This document shows, piece by piece, positions 1 to 12,916 of a stretch of DNA of 64,000 nt (positions are counted from its first letter, which is position 1; each line of letters begins with the position of its first letter). Under the pieces are notes generated by a model. That model made no database searches. It was not told the DNA's origin and saw nothing but the letters and a program-made list of their open reading frames with translations. The stretch comes from Schistocephalus solidus (Eukaryota > Platyhelminthes > Cestoda > Diphyllobothriidea > Diphyllobothriidae): the NCBI GenBank assembly GCA_017591395.1, contig WEDG01005179.1, forward strand, positions 1 to 64,000. Direction: 5' to 3'. The translations under genes and the position numbers were made by a program.

Positions 1-2887
1 GCCCTGGAGCTCAGACTAGAGCCCTCGCAGGCGGTCGCATAGCGACGTGTAGTATATATTGATAAGGTGGAACCAACAAAGACAAGGGGAGACCGTAATG
101 GCCATTTCTGGCTTCTTTAAGCCATCATCAGCCAGTCATACCCGAATCCCAAAGTGTGGCACACCTGGGATTCGAACCCGCAACCTTTGGCATTTGAGTC
201 GAACGCTCTACCATTGAGCCACGGGCTCGTTGTTTTGTCGGTTGTGATCGGGAATATGATGATAGTGTGGGGCTCACCGATCTGCTTAAGGAACATGTAT
301 GTTCCGTTGTGCCCTGGAGCTCAGACCAGAGCCCTCTCAGGCGGTCAAATAGCGACGTGTAGCATATGTTGATAAGATGGAACCGACTAAGTCAAGGGAG
401 ACCGGAATGGCCATTTCTGAATTATTAGCCGTCGTCAGCCAGTCATTCCCAATCCCAGGTTTGGCACACCTGGGATTCGAACACGCGACCATTTATTTTT
501 GTGACGAACAGCTCTACCATTGCACCACGGGCTCGTTGTTTTGTCGGTTGTGATCAGGAATATGATGATAGTGTGGGGCTCACTCGATCTGCTTAAGGAA
601 CATGTATGTTCCGTTGTGCCCTGGAGCTCAGACTAGAGCCCTCGCAGGCGGTCGCATAGCCACGTGTAGCATATGTTGATAAGGTGGAACCGACAAAGAC
701 AAGGGAGACCGGATGTCAATTTCTGGCTTATTAGCCATCATCAGCCAGTCATACTTAATCCCATGTGTGGCCCACCTGGGATTCGAACCCGCGACCTTTG
801 GTATTTGAGTCGAGCGATCTACCATTGAGCCACGGGCTCGTTGTTTTGTCGGTTGTGATCGGGAATATGATGATAGTGTGGGGCTCACCGATCTGCTTAA
901 GGAACATTTATGTTCCGTTGTGCCCTGGAGCTCAGACTAGAGCCCTCGCAGGCGGTTGCATAGCGACGTGTAGTATATATTGATAAGGTGGAACCAACAA
1001 AGACAAGGGAGACCGTAATGGCCATTTCTGGCCTTTTAGCTGTCATCAGCCAGTCATACCGAATCCCAAGTGTGGCACACCTGGGTTTCGAACCCGCGAC
1101 CTTTAATATTTGAGTCAAACGCTCTACCATTGAGCCACCGGCTCGTTGTTTTGTCGGTTGTGATCGGGAATATGATGATAGTGTAGGGCTCACCGATCTG
1201 CTTAAGGAACATGTGTGTTCCGTTGTGCCCTGGAGCTCAGACTAGAGCCCTCGTAGGCGGTCGCTTAGCGACGTGTAGCATATGTTAATAAGGTGGAACC
1301 GACAGAGACAAGGGAGACCGGAATGGCCATTTCTGGCTTATAAGCCGTCATCAGCCAGTCATACCCAATCCCAAGTGTGGCACACCTGGGATTCGAACCC
1401 GCAACCTTTGGTATTTGAGTCGAACGATCTACCATTGAGCCACAGGCTCGTTGTATTGTCGGTTGTGATCGGGAATATGATGATAGTGTGGGGCTCACCG
1501 ATCTGCTTAAGGAACATTTATGTTCCGTTGTGCCCTGGAGCTCAGACTAGAGCCCTCGCAGGCGGTCGCATAGCGACGTGTAGCATATGTTGATAAGGTG
1601 GAACCGACAAAATCAAGGGAGACCGGAATGGCGTTTTCTGGATTATAAGCCGTCATCAGCCAGATATACCTAATCTCAAGTGTGGCACACCTGGGATTCG
1701 AACCCGCGACCTTGCGTATTTGAGTCAAACGCTCTACCATTGAGCCACGGGCTCGTTGTTTTGTCGGTTGTGATCGGGAATATGATGATAGTGTGGGGCT
1801 CACCGATCTGCTTAAGGAACATGTATGTTCCGTTTTGCCCTGGAGCTCAGACTAGAGCCTTCGCAGGCGGTCGCATAGCGACGTGTAGCATATGTTGATA
1901 AGGTGGAACCGACAAAGACAAGGGAGACTGGAATGGCCATTTCTGGCTTATAAGCCGTCATCAGCCAGTCATACCCAATTTCAAGTGTGGCACACCTGGG
2001 ATTCGAAACCGCGACCTTTGGTATTTGAGTCGAACGCTCTACCATTGAGCCACGGGCTCGTTGTTTTGTCGGTTGTGATCGGGAATATGATGATAGTGTG
2101 GGGCTCACCGATCTGCTTAAGGAACATGTCTGTTCCGTTGTGCCCTGGAGCTTAGACTAGATCTTTCGCAGGTGGTCGCATGGCGACGTGTAGCATATGA
2201 TGAAATGGAACCGACAAAGACAAGGGAGACCGGAATGGCCATTTCTGGCTTATTAGCCGTCATCAGCCAGTCATACCCAATCCCAAGTGTGGCACACCTG
2301 GGATTCGAAACCGCGACCTTTGGTATTTGAGTCGAACGATCTACCATTGAGCCACTGGCTCGTTGTTTTGTCGGTTGTGATCGGGAATATGATGATAGTG
2401 TGGGGCTCACCGATCTGCTTAAGGAACATGTATGTTCCGTTGTGCCCTGGAGCTCAGACTAGATCTTTCGCAGGTGGTCGCATGGCGACGTGTAGCATAT
2501 GATGAAATGGAACCGACAAAGACAAGGGAGACCGGAATGGCCATTTCTGGCTTATTAGCCGTCATCAGCCGGTCATACCCAATCACAAGTTTGGCACACC
2601 TGGGATTCGAACCCGCTACCTTTTTTATTTGAGTCGAGCGATCTACCATTGAGCCACGGGCTCGTTGTTTTGTCGGTTGTGATCGGGAATATGATGATAG
2701 TGTGGGGCTCACCGATCTGCTTAAGGAACATGCATGTTCCGTTGTTCCCTGGAGCTCAGACTAGAGCTCTCGCAGTCGGTTGCATGGCGACGTGTAGCAT
2801 ATGATGAAATGGAACCGACAAAGACAAGGGAGACCGGAATGGCCATTTCTGGCTTATTAGCCGTCATCAGCCAGTCATACCCAATCC

Positions 2888-2889
<2 letters not shown>
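1..2889 (-). repeat. Tandem array of ~305-bp tRNA-derived SINE-like units
   Basis: Nine complete units and a truncated tenth lie head to tail on the minus strand. The anchor at the 5' end of the tRNA-like head recurs at 221, 527, 832, 1137, 1442, 1747, 2052, 2354 and 2656, so the period is 302-306 bp. In element orientation each unit has a ~27-bp leader, a tRNA-like head of ~75 bp with A-box and B-box matches, a ~110-bp middle, a segment containing an imperfect GGAACAT..ATGTTCC hairpin, and then the next leader. The last two spacings are 302 bp. Units differ by scattered substitutions and small indels. The array is cut by the window start, and on the right a TA microsatellite replaces the head of the tenth unit. 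The 60-103 codon reading frames here are by-products of the repeat: 305 is not divisible by three, so the frame changes each unit. Confidence 0.93.
168..221 (-). promoter_or_regulatory. Internal Pol III-type A and B boxes of a SINE head (first unit)
   Basis: On the minus strand, 221-211 reads TGGCTCAATGG, a good match to the tRNA A box. Positions 178-168 read GGTTCGAATCC, a perfect tRNA B box. They are 32 bp apart, as in tRNA genes. The same pair is repeated in the other units with occasional mutations, for example a damaged B box near 473-483. The D-stem (GCTC/GAGC) is kept, while the anticodon and acceptor stems pair poorly. This is a tRNA-derived promoter rather than a functional tRNA gene. 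Whether it is transcribed cannot be told from the sequence. Confidence 0.75.
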
Positions 2890-2926
<37 letters not shown>

Positions 2927-2946
2927 GAGAGAGAGAGAGAGAGAGA
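2890..2946. repeat. (TA)n followed by (GA)n microsatellite
   Basis: A run of alternating TA of about 33 bp is followed by about 20 bp of GA. It begins exactly where the last SINE unit loses its tRNA-like head, so it marks the right breakpoint of the array. Confidence 0.95.
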
Positions 2947-5365
2947 TGGAAACAGGAATATAACTTGCATTAGGAGAAAGCGAATGCGCAAACGTGTTTA
3001 GTTGTTCATTTGCAAATATAGTACGCCAGCTTACTACCGATTTCAAATGATACAAAGCGGTTAGTTTAAAAAAATACGAATAAATACATAAAAGAGCAGA
3101 CACTGAAGAGATCCTTGGGCATTTTTATGTAAATGGTACACGATGGATTGGGTTTGTGGATTTTTAAGGTGAACAAATCTCTAGCTCGTGGGAGCAATTT
3201 ATATGCGTGAGGTGAAACCGTCGTGCTGATGAGAGTGTGTGTGGTTTCGAACAGCTCCTCGTCGTTGGAGAAATCATGTATCGACAGGGGCAAATTTCAT
3301 CATAGCATCACTGCAGAGCAGACATTAGAGATCAGTCGAAGTAGGTCTTAGTCATCGGCTGAACTGCACACCCGAACGATGTGCCTTCATCTCAAATCCA
3401 TGAGATTTCATAAGATGCGGTATCTACTGTATGTACATTCAAGGTTTATCGTTATATAAACAGTTTGTAATTTCAGTTCACTTTTGAAAATGAGCCATTG
3501 GCACCCATTTTTCGTTTTTTTTTGCAACTAATATAGTATCGGCATAATTCACAAACTAATGGATTTCTTGTTGTAGGATGCAGAAAGCTATGCGTTCAAT
3601 GTACACTGACACCTACGGCGGCAGACGATTTTTCTGGTTGTAAATATTATTCGTGAAAGTTTTATACTTTCGTCCTTACTGATAAATTGTATCTTGCTAT
3701 CGATTTTCGTCCATTGTTCTATGTCGCGGGGGTAGTGGTAGAGGTAAAAACTGCGAAACTTGGCATGTCCCTGCGCATATTTGTTTTCCAGTGCCGGAGC
3801 AAGGGGGGGGGGCAAACGTATTGAAAACCAGCCTAAAGCCCCACCTAGTTCCTTTCAGCCCTCATTTCCCGGCAGACTAGAAGGGGCTAGACGGGGCTGG
3901 TGCTAGCAGCGTTATCTTTGATCAAGGTCTCTAGGGTTTTCGAAACTGCTGAGAGGGTTAATTGGATGAAATTAGTTAGCTGAATTCAATTAACTATGGC
4001 TAGGAATAGGCATAATGCGTGACTCCTTACATGAATGGGGAAAGATTTCCCTATTGAGAGCGAGCTTCAATATATTAAACAGGTGGGAAGGAATAATCTC
4101 ATTTTTCACCTTTAAATGGTGACTGCGAAACCACCTTACAAGATTGACGAACATGTCGGATGACTACGGTTAAGCCACAGAGGAAAATTTGATAATTCCC
4201 AGATCGACATCGGTTCAAACCAGGATTTTTGGAAGCGGAGTGGTCGACTTTTGGACAAGAAAGCATTTAAACTATCCACTGTCAACGTTATGTCCGCTAT
4301 TTGATTTACGAGTGCGTTTCGTAGGATCAGGGGCTACGTTTTGCTATGATTACTTACTGTGTTAGAGAAAAGTTCGGCAACATTTAGCGAGCGGCTTTCA
4401 GCGAAGTTTACCTCTTCGACTAGCTGTTTTTTTGAACGGGCTCTGAACCCGTTCAAAAATACACTGGATTAAGAGCAGCATGGAGACGTTGGCAGGTAAA
4501 ATCTAGTCCTACGGTGACAAAATAGGGAAGGAAATCCTTATCCATTACATTCCTTGATTTTCTTATGGAGAACAAAACAAGAAATAAGTGAATCCAACAC
4601 TTCGAACGCTTAAGTGGTGCAAACATTCAAGTCCGAATGTAGGAAGAAATCAGCCCAGTCGTAGGAATTAAGGTGTTGCAGTAATTATGCAGAACGGCCT
4701 GATAAGAACTCAAAGAAGAAGCTTATTTTTTGGAAAAGAATAATCAGGTTCGGCAAGAACCAACTATGACGTGGTCTGTTCCTCGAGTTGACCTAAAGGT
4801 GACACTGACGAAGGCAGGCAACCTCTGCAGAACATTCGATCAAGTATCTCATCCTCGGGTATGAACGTCGAGAACCTGATTCTAAATGCTGACGTCCGGG
4901 ACCTATATATAGCTCTCGAACTTTCTATGATCGGAAGGCGGAAGCTAGCGCATTTCAGGAAGTTTGAAGTCACACACAGCATGAAATAGCTATGAGAGAC
5001 CAAGCTTAAAACCCTCCCTGGCGTTGGGTGGACAATATACACAACCAATGGCTTATTTTGACTGCAACTAGAAGCCGGCAGTTAACTTACACCAGTGACT
5101 GTAAAAGCTCATTCGGACACTCTCTTCACAGTATTGGTCGCATTTACATATGGAAGTTGATCTAATATTTCAATTTCAGGTAAGTTTCAGTCTATTTTGT
5201 GAGGGTGACATACAACGCCTCTGAAAACCCTATTGTTTACATGCCCATGTGCCATATGAATCTAAGTACATACTATTAACAATTTCCACTATATAAATAG
5301 TATTAAAAAATGTAAGCAGAATCGTTTTTAAAAATAAATCACGTCTGGAGTTGACCTGGTAGTCA
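2947..5365. other. No recognisable gene or repeat
   Basis: Only reading frames under 100 codons are present, and none shows a known domain. A G-run lies near 3804-3813. I see no RNA gene and no copy of the families found elsewhere in the window. Confidence 0.5.
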
Positions 5366-6175
5366 TCAGGGTTCAGATCGTCTAGGGAAAACAAGGGACA
5401 CATAATTATCCGGGCGCTTCTTGAAAAGTTGTAGGGACGTCACCTCTATGACTGATTGTGGTAGATCCTTCCACTGTTTTACTACCCTTTGCGTTAAGAA
5501 TTCAGAACGGAGGTTTAGCCTGGACATTTTCTTACACAGTTTCATTGTGTATCTAAAAAACTGAGGCGAGAGGTGCCACTTAACCATATCTTCCAAGTGC
5601 AACTCTTGATAAAGTCCATGTATTTTCTTATAAACTAACATAAGATTACCTCGATGTTGCCTGTAAGACAGAGGAAATAGATTTAGGCATTCCAGTCTCT
5701 CAATATAGAAGTGGTATTTTAGACGCCTTACGAGGTTTGTTGGTTGACATTTCACTTTCTCGAGATATATTTTGACTTTTTTCGCTTGTACGCTATATTC
5801 TAGGCGAGGTCGAACGAAGGTGCCGTAGACTTTACCAAAGAGGTCTTTGTTGAAAACTACAAACACCCTTTTCATAAGTTGCAGTACTCGCATAGCGGTG
5901 TTTGCAGCCTTGACGCGTTGCAATGCTGGCTTCAGATTGCCATGTATCCATGTCTTAGTCTGAAGATTCTATGGGAATTTGAGTTTTTCTCAGGTAATAG
6001 TCCCTCACCTTGTCAGTTGTAAGATAATAAGTTGGACGCAGGTGGAGAACGGCACACTTTTGAACATTGAAATATGGGAGCCATTTCTTGGACCATGCTC
6101 GCAGTCTGAGTTACCAAATGGCCAACAGGTTAAATATTGTCCAAACGAATTTTGGAGTTTACCATATTTCGAAAA
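5366..6175 (-). mobile_element. CR1-like non-LTR retrotransposon remnant, RT C-terminal part
   Basis: On the minus strand, from 6090 downwards, the conceptual peptide includes WSKKWLPYFNVQKCAVLHLRP and then LTTDKVRDYYLR, which resemble the segment after the RT active site in CR1/jockey-type elements. One in-frame stop follows (near 5955). A frameshift precedes a 185-codon open stretch (5923-5366) containing KAANTAMRVLQLMKR, GTFVRPRLEYSVQA, FPLSYRQHRGNLMLVYK and VKQWKDLPQSVIE. These are typical of the RT thumb and C-terminus of LINE ORF2. The 185-codon stretch itself is unbroken and ends in TGA at 5366-5368. The endonuclease and RT active-site region are missing. It is a 5'-truncated, inactive copy. 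The family match is from memory of conserved LINE motifs. Confidence 0.8.
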
Positions 6176-8079
6176 GGCTGCGAAGTCACACAGGCGCTCG
6201 CTGTGTCCCTGGCCCTAGCCATAATACCTTCCAATGAAGTGGAGGTTGAAAGCTTTAGTGTTTAGCAGAATCTTTTTGGGCCATATAATAACTGGACAAA
6301 ACTGTTTCTTTCTTTACCGTGACCATGCTTTTGATAATTTTCAACAGCAGGTGGAAGACACTTAAGACTACAGATTGTTAATTACAGTAAAAAGAAGACG
6401 ATAGTCTGGCATGACTTCAAAGTGTAAGAGCTTTGCAAAACGGAACAAATTTATCAGACTGTCTAATAAAGGTGGGCACAAATTACACGCGACAATAAGA
6501 AGTCGTTTTTTTAAAAAAAGAACTTGGTCTAAAGTATACCTCATTTACCAATGGATATGGATCTAAAACCAAAGCTCCTCTTAAATTTGAAAAGTTTTGC
6601 TGCACACTTTGACGGGAGAAGACCTGTAGACGGCTCCAAATAAACACATGAACTGAACTCAGAGAGCCGAGAAGGGATTCTGATACAGAAAATAATGCCT
6701 CTGTACTCACTAGGTCCGCTTTTCTCGTAATCGCTGCTTTAATATCACTAATCTGCTATTCAGATTCCGTTACAATGGCACCCTACCGTATACTTGGTAA
6801 GAATGCGCCACATACTCATTCAAGCAGTTCCCACATTGAAATACTGTACACGCTTGAAATAATTGGAGGACGAGGAACATCACAGGACATCCAGTTACAG
6901 TTATCTTGAGCTATAAATAATTTGTAGTTCACAAGAGTTTCGGACCGGAGCCAAATAAGATATTGAGTGCACCCTTTTGTCTGAAACCGCGAATATAGCA
7001 AGTTACTCGCACGCAACAGTCACTAATCTACACTGATTGCAGGACGAAATCTGATGCGTCCATATTCGAATGTTGGTTGCACCAGCACCTGGGGTTGTGG
7101 CATCACCTGCTGTTTAGGGCTATTTTACTAGCAATAATAATAGTTTTATAGTAGAATATATTCTAAAAATAGTTATTGCCACGCCCTCGGTCATCAAAAG
7201 TATTATTTGCGAATTATTGATTCATAGACGCATGTGCTCTAGGCTCGCAGTTTGAAGGCAACGTAAAAATACCTAGTTCCGTTCTGTAATAAGAAGAGAC
7301 TGGCACACTTTGCCAGAACGTGACTTTATGTATTCCAAATCTCAGCGGATAGAACCTGAATTCGGTAGCTCAAAAAGGTAACTGCGTTTATCTTGGAAGT
7401 GCTCGATAACTCCCCAAATCGGGGCTCAAACTTCCGATGCTAACGCGCCTACGATTTCGACATCATTGCTCGATGGGACAAAGAACTCGTCAGGAGCCAC
7501 TACAGTGACATCGGGCTTTCTGATATGCCTTTTTAAATGCGCTTTTTTTCAAATGGCCCAGCAGGGTAACGCTATGTACTTCAGTCCGGCCTCACCGGAT
7601 CACCACGCGGGACCATGCGTTCAGCACGAATTTTTGTTGAAGGTCATATAACAGAAGGAGGTCCAGAGTGGCGCCTTACATTAAAACAAGGAGCTCTTTA
7701 CAGCGTTGCATGTCCCTAATAGAGAAAAATGGGGTAAGTTTTGCTAGAACGAAAACTAAGTTTCTTAACTGCATTCAACACAGAACCACAGATGCCCGGA
7801 AGGGCATGTACTCCTTCGTCTTTGGTCACCGGAGTTGAAAGTGGTTGAAATGTAAGCGGACTAAAAATAGGACGAGGGATTTATGCTAAATGGCATATAT
7901 GTAAGCCTCTTTACACACGTTGACCAGCCTGGAATGTAAAGTGTCATAGGTATTATGTAACCAAGAACACTTAGAAAATAGCGGAAGAAAATGTCCATCG
8001 TGAGCTCCATAGCAGGGTGGGCACAAGGGCGGTGCCTCTGGCGTTAATTAAAATATACAGTCTGTGATTCTGTGAGGTC
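6176..8079. other. No recognisable gene
   Basis: Short reading frames only, all 75 codons or fewer, with no domain I recognise. A minus-strand peptide near 8030 (ALVPTLL) may be a further scrap of the retrotransposon copy that starts at 8080, but the match is too short to claim. Confidence 0.45.
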
Positions 8080-9610
8080 ACCTGAATCCGGATTATCTGA
8101 ATCAGGAAGATTACCTTGCTCCAGGTGTGTGTTCAAACAGTTTATGAGGACACAGACGAAGTTCTTCCTCACCATGCTTCTGTGGTTACCACGCACTTAT
8201 CAGTTCGCCTTCCACCTTTAAGGATGGATAATTATCTCGTCTTTGTTCACCGATAGGAACTGTGTCGGATCCGGTTGCTTGCTGCTGCATATCTGGTATA
8301 CAGCCCTGTTAGTTTTTTCAAACGAGGGTAAACTGTCGAGGTTCGTGTTCGGTGCTACTTAAGAGAGCTTGTTGATGCCGGCGTCTGAGATTTTGACGCT
8401 CAATTGAGGATGGTTTGAAAGTGTTCAGTCCTACATTTCAGAATTTCCGACCTCACAGTGAGAAAAATCAGTCCATTGGAGCTAAGCCGTGGCGGTTGTT
8501 GTTGGTTGAAGGGCCGTAGACCGTGTTGATTGACACAAAGAACGTTTCCCTTTGATCGCTTTGTACATATCCCTATTTTACGAGCCTTGCGATTTATTTA
8601 CGCTTTTTGCATCTACCCACCTTGTTTGTTGCACCAAGAATCGAAATCTAAGGAAAGCCGCTTTATTTGCATCGTTTCTGCGGCTGATGTAGGCTTTACG
8701 TAGCCTATTCTACTCGGCCAGCAGTTAGCGGATTTATTTGTTGCTGAAGTTGAACCGGTCCTAGGGAGACCGTGGACTTCCAGAGCAAGGGAGTGGAGGA
8801 CACATTGACACTGTCATCCTGAGTCTACATTTCTTCCAGGCAGTTTCTCCACCAAATGCTGAAACCTGAGGGTTGAGCAGACACATACAACGGAAACGAA
8901 TTTAACCTGAGAGATCCAGTGTTATAATTCGAGAAAGAGGTATGGCTCACCGGAACGTCAGCATCACAATAAGTCTACTCTGGTGAGTCCTTTCTCTTCC
9001 CCAAAGTGTTTAACTTACTTGGTGGTAACTTGCCTGGTGACCCACTGTGAAGTTGCAGTGAAAACTTCCTCTTGGGGATGGCGAACTAATGTTCTGTGCA
9101 GGTTCACCGTTGAAGGTCGGCGTTTTCGTTGCAGTCGCCTATTCTGTGAGGACACAGCGTCCCCCCCTACCCATTGTGCCCTGTTCAAATGCGAGAAATA
9201 TAGTCAGCAAGAACAGTAAGTCTCTTTGGCATGGGCACTGTCGTGAGGAGGGTGAACAGGGCTTTGTAGGACTGCTTCTTCGTCTAGCCAGATCCAGTTA
9301 TTGGGCGACACAGGCATTGACGGTGGTGGCGAAGTTGGTTACCTGGGGAGGCAGGCAAGGGGTCTATAGAGGTCGTTGATACCGTGCGATAGATAGGGCA
9401 TTTGTCTCACGAGGTCATTCCGGATCACAAAGGCGTTTGTGTGGCCGCCCCAGATAAACGTGCAGCCGACACCTGACTCCTCCAAGTGACTCTGTTTGGA
9501 AAATCAGGTCTTGCTGAGAGCAGCGATGTCCATCTCTTGGCACGCCAGTTTTTGAGTAACCAGTACTATAGCGTGTGCACCTCCATCTAGTTGCTGTTGT
9601 GAAACTTGCC
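8080..9610 (-). mobile_element. Degenerate zinc-finger LINE copy: endonuclease and N-terminal RT
   Basis: Minus-strand translation in shifting frames gives segments of an apurinic-endonuclease domain. From 9600 down: LACQEMDIAALSKT and FVIRNDLVRQMPYLSHGIND; near 9200, TVLADYISR (equivalent of the VLGDFNAR motif) and then GDCNENADLQR. Further on there are scraps of the linker and of the RT N-terminus: LDSLPSFEKTNRAVYQICSS near 8320 and LINCLNTHLEQGNLPDS near 8130. The order matches an EN-RT polyprotein. It is the missing 5' half of the family whose RT half is at 12700-15600. Many stops and frameshifts make it an old, dead copy. No intact reading frame exists, and the boundaries are approximate. 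Confidence 0.7.
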
Positions 9611-9639
9611 TACTTATTCGTTTAGGTAGATATATTTCG

Positions 9640-9815
9640 TTAACGTTGTCACAATGTTAACGGTAATATTAAAGTTTACGTTTACGGTAAGGGTTTGTTC
9701 ATTTTGAATACAGGCTTTTAAGGTTATGTTTGTTTTAGGGTTTTCAATTTCAGATTAGAGTTAGGGATTCAGGGTTAGGGTTTAAGATTAGGGTTAGGAT
9801 TTTAAGATTAGCTCC
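9640..9815 (+). repeat. Degenerate TTAGGG-like array
   Basis: Repeated GTTAGGG, GTTAACG and AAGATTAG words appear, densest at 9745-9800 (AGGGTTAGGG, ATTAGGGTTAGG). It resembles a decayed telomere-type repeat inside the chromosome. Similar patches are at 19160, 25165, 35020 and 49205. Confidence 0.6.
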
Positions 9816-11592
9816 AGCGGTTAACATTAGTGCAGGAAGGCACGCATAAGGCTTCCTATACTGACTACTATGTAACGGATGCTATTAGTGCCATGCGTTG
9901 CGGACTTGACCATGTTCAGCTCCCGAAGTCACGTATAATGGCTCCTTGCCTGACTATAAACTTACATTTGCGGTATTGGCAAATAATTACCTCGATATTT
10001 TTTACTTTTCTTTTTTCGTCTTACGTGTCTTTCTGTGTTCTCTCTTTATTTCGTTTTTAATGGTTGCATTTTTTATTCACTGGTTTCTTAATTGCGTTTA
10101 AATTCAATTTGTTTTGTTGGCTGCTTGTGGTTAGTTTTTCACTATTTTTTTTTAAACTACGCGCTTGATTTTCAAGTGAGCGTTGGTGCAAGCAACCAAG
10201 CTAACGGTATAAAAGAAATTTTTGACATGTCTTCACCGATTGGGCCGTCCATTGGTTCCTATTTTTGCCGTTTTCCTATCACAGGCGTCCTTGCTTCTTG
10301 TTCTATGGGTGATGCGATACGGTTAGCGCTTGTGGGGTGGGCGGATGCGTTGGGGAAGAGGGTTGTTGTCCATTATGTTGTTTCGAACGCGAGTTTTGCA
10401 TCTAAGCCCCACGTTCTGCTTGCAGATTGCGTGATTGCCCAGTATTTGTTCAAGGCAAATTGTCTAACCCCTTCACACGCGCGCGTGTAAACTGTGCTGA
10501 CCCTAAAAGGGGCAGCCTAGACATCCTAGGCAGCTGCCAAAATCCAAAATGGGTCACGACTTCGTTAAATGGAGGCCCAACCGAGTAAGCCTGGTCGCCT
10601 GGGAGATTGCACGTTACTCTTTCTTCGAGGGTTTTTTAGCGTGGAAGGGGAATGTTTGGGAAGGGAAGCAGGGCGACCAGGTGTGGGGACAGATAGAACA
10701 CCGGATGCCCTCATATAGTTAAGTCCACCAGTCGAGGTATTTAGCGAGGTATGGTTGCTAGGCGGAATCTATTCACGGAAAGCCACGGGGGACAGTTGGG
10801 TGCTAAGTAAGGGCAGTTTTGAGCTGTCACCACCTGCACGAGGCACATGGTGTGACCTGTCACACAGTGTACCCTGTAACTGGAAACCCCGGAATCCCTG
10901 ACGTAACCTACATCACGCTGCACGTCAAGCCTTTTGGCCGAAAGTGCTCAAGCTCAGCCGATCTCTAATTTTCTCCACAGTAAGTAATTATCTTCCGATA
11001 ATATAGCATACAGAAATACCAAGTCAGGCAGCCAGCGGGTGTAGGCCTGGATCCCTAGTGGGATTTAAATCAACTTATCGTTTGCCCATCCCGTCGGATG
11101 CTGTAATTCTACAATTACAATCAAAAACGTACTATATTTATTAAGTAGTAATTATTTATTTTATTGCTTATATTAGTTATAAGTGAACAGTAACCATTTC
11201 ACACGGCTGGCGCATCCAGGCGATTCGAAGTTCCGTTTTGTTCTACAAGGGAGTTTTATGAGTGGTCGAAGTGGTATTTGCACTGTCAGCAATGAAAACT
11301 ACTCACTTAAAGTACGTACCAGAACGCGATTCATCAGGATCCCTTGGCATTGAATTTGAAGATAACTACTGAGCTCCTATCAGCACACAGTAACCAGCAC
11401 GCACAATAACTTTTTCCATCGCAAACAATGAGGTCCACCACCACCCGAATGTATTAATAATTTAGCGGACTTACTCCAAACCTAAATTAGTACACATTTC
11501 TCACGCGGATAAGATAAATACTAGCGGGCACTGACGGGATTATGGTGTTTGAAAAATGTAGACATCCTGTGTATGCATGCCACATGCACGTT
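9816..11592. other. No recognisable gene
   Basis: A 132-codon frame at 10092-10490 (+) begins at a TTG, has a hydrophobic first 30 residues and no domain I recognise. It may be chance. The rest shows nothing identifiable. Confidence 0.4.
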
Positions 11593-11970
11593 AGTTCGAC
11601 CGTCGTATTCCGAAAATTTCCATAGAAGGACGGTGCAAGGACGGTAACTTGTGCGCAGATTAGTTTTTAGTGATAGTAGACTTTCCCTGCACCTACCACA
11701 CTCTCTCTTCCATTACCCGCCTGTGCCCGGTTTCAAGACATTGTCAAGAAGACCGGAGGTGGGGTCGGACGCAGATGAAGCATTACCCTTGGAGTGGGAG
11801 AGTGAGGTGCGGCGTAGGCCTGCACCTACGCATGCCCGAGTTGGGCACGCGTACACCCCATGTCCGGCGTATGTTATGTGACCGCATTCCAGAATGATAA
11901 CGCCTGCCGCGCCCTGATTTTGCCCCCGTGATGATCTAGCGCATCTACTATGCGGCCCGTTTAGGGGACA
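11593..11970 (+). repeat. Family B interspersed repeat, near full length
   Basis: It starts with the family's shared 5' sequence (AGTTCGACCGTCGTA) and runs to the shared 3' sequence (GGCCCGTTTAGGGG). Landmarks in order are a GACGGTRACTTG.GC block, TTAG.TTTTAGTGATAGTAG, a CTCTCTC-rich tract, the GACCGGAGG.GG block, and GATAACGCCTGCCGCGCCCT. The most complete relative is at 33385-33750. No TIR, A/B box or coding domain is evident, so the class is unknown. Confidence 0.75.
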
Positions 11971-11976
11971 CACACA

Positions 11977-12600
<624 letters not shown>

Positions 12601-12916
12601 CGGCGCTTCTCACCCCGTAATATTCTCAAGCTCAGATCACACATGTAACAGAGGAGTCACATGGAACAAGAGTCGAGGATCATACTTTTCTCTCCATCAG
12701 ATATGCATATTTTGCGTGGTTTTGCGTGTGATCATGTGAGATGTAGAGGCTGATGAGGAGAGATGTAGTGTCATGGTATAGCCAGCGGTGTTATACCGCA
12801 GATTTTCATGGAGACGCATTTCACCTAATGGACTCATGTGATGTGTGAATGTGCGTGGGCAGTGCGGACAGTTGAGTCAGGTGCGGCGGCTGTATGTTGC
12901 TGCTCCTGTCACTGGT

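Noticed and set aside
154..2712. About twenty 60-103 codon ORFs with near-identical peptides on both strands
   Set aside because: They are translations of the tandem SINE units. They cross the tRNA-like head, exist in several frames, and the 305-bp period breaks the frame at each unit. Similar predicted proteins in flatworm databases are likely annotation artefacts.
1..2889. CRISPR-like array
   Set aside because: The whole 305-bp unit repeats with no unique spacers, and it contains eukaryotic tRNA promoter boxes.
5979..6218. 79-codon plus-strand ORF
   Set aside because: Antisense shadow of the CR1-like LINE remnant.
10092..10490. 132-codon ORF with a hydrophobic N-terminus
   Set aside because: It starts at TTG, shows no domain or splice signals, and this length is expected by chance in 64 kb.
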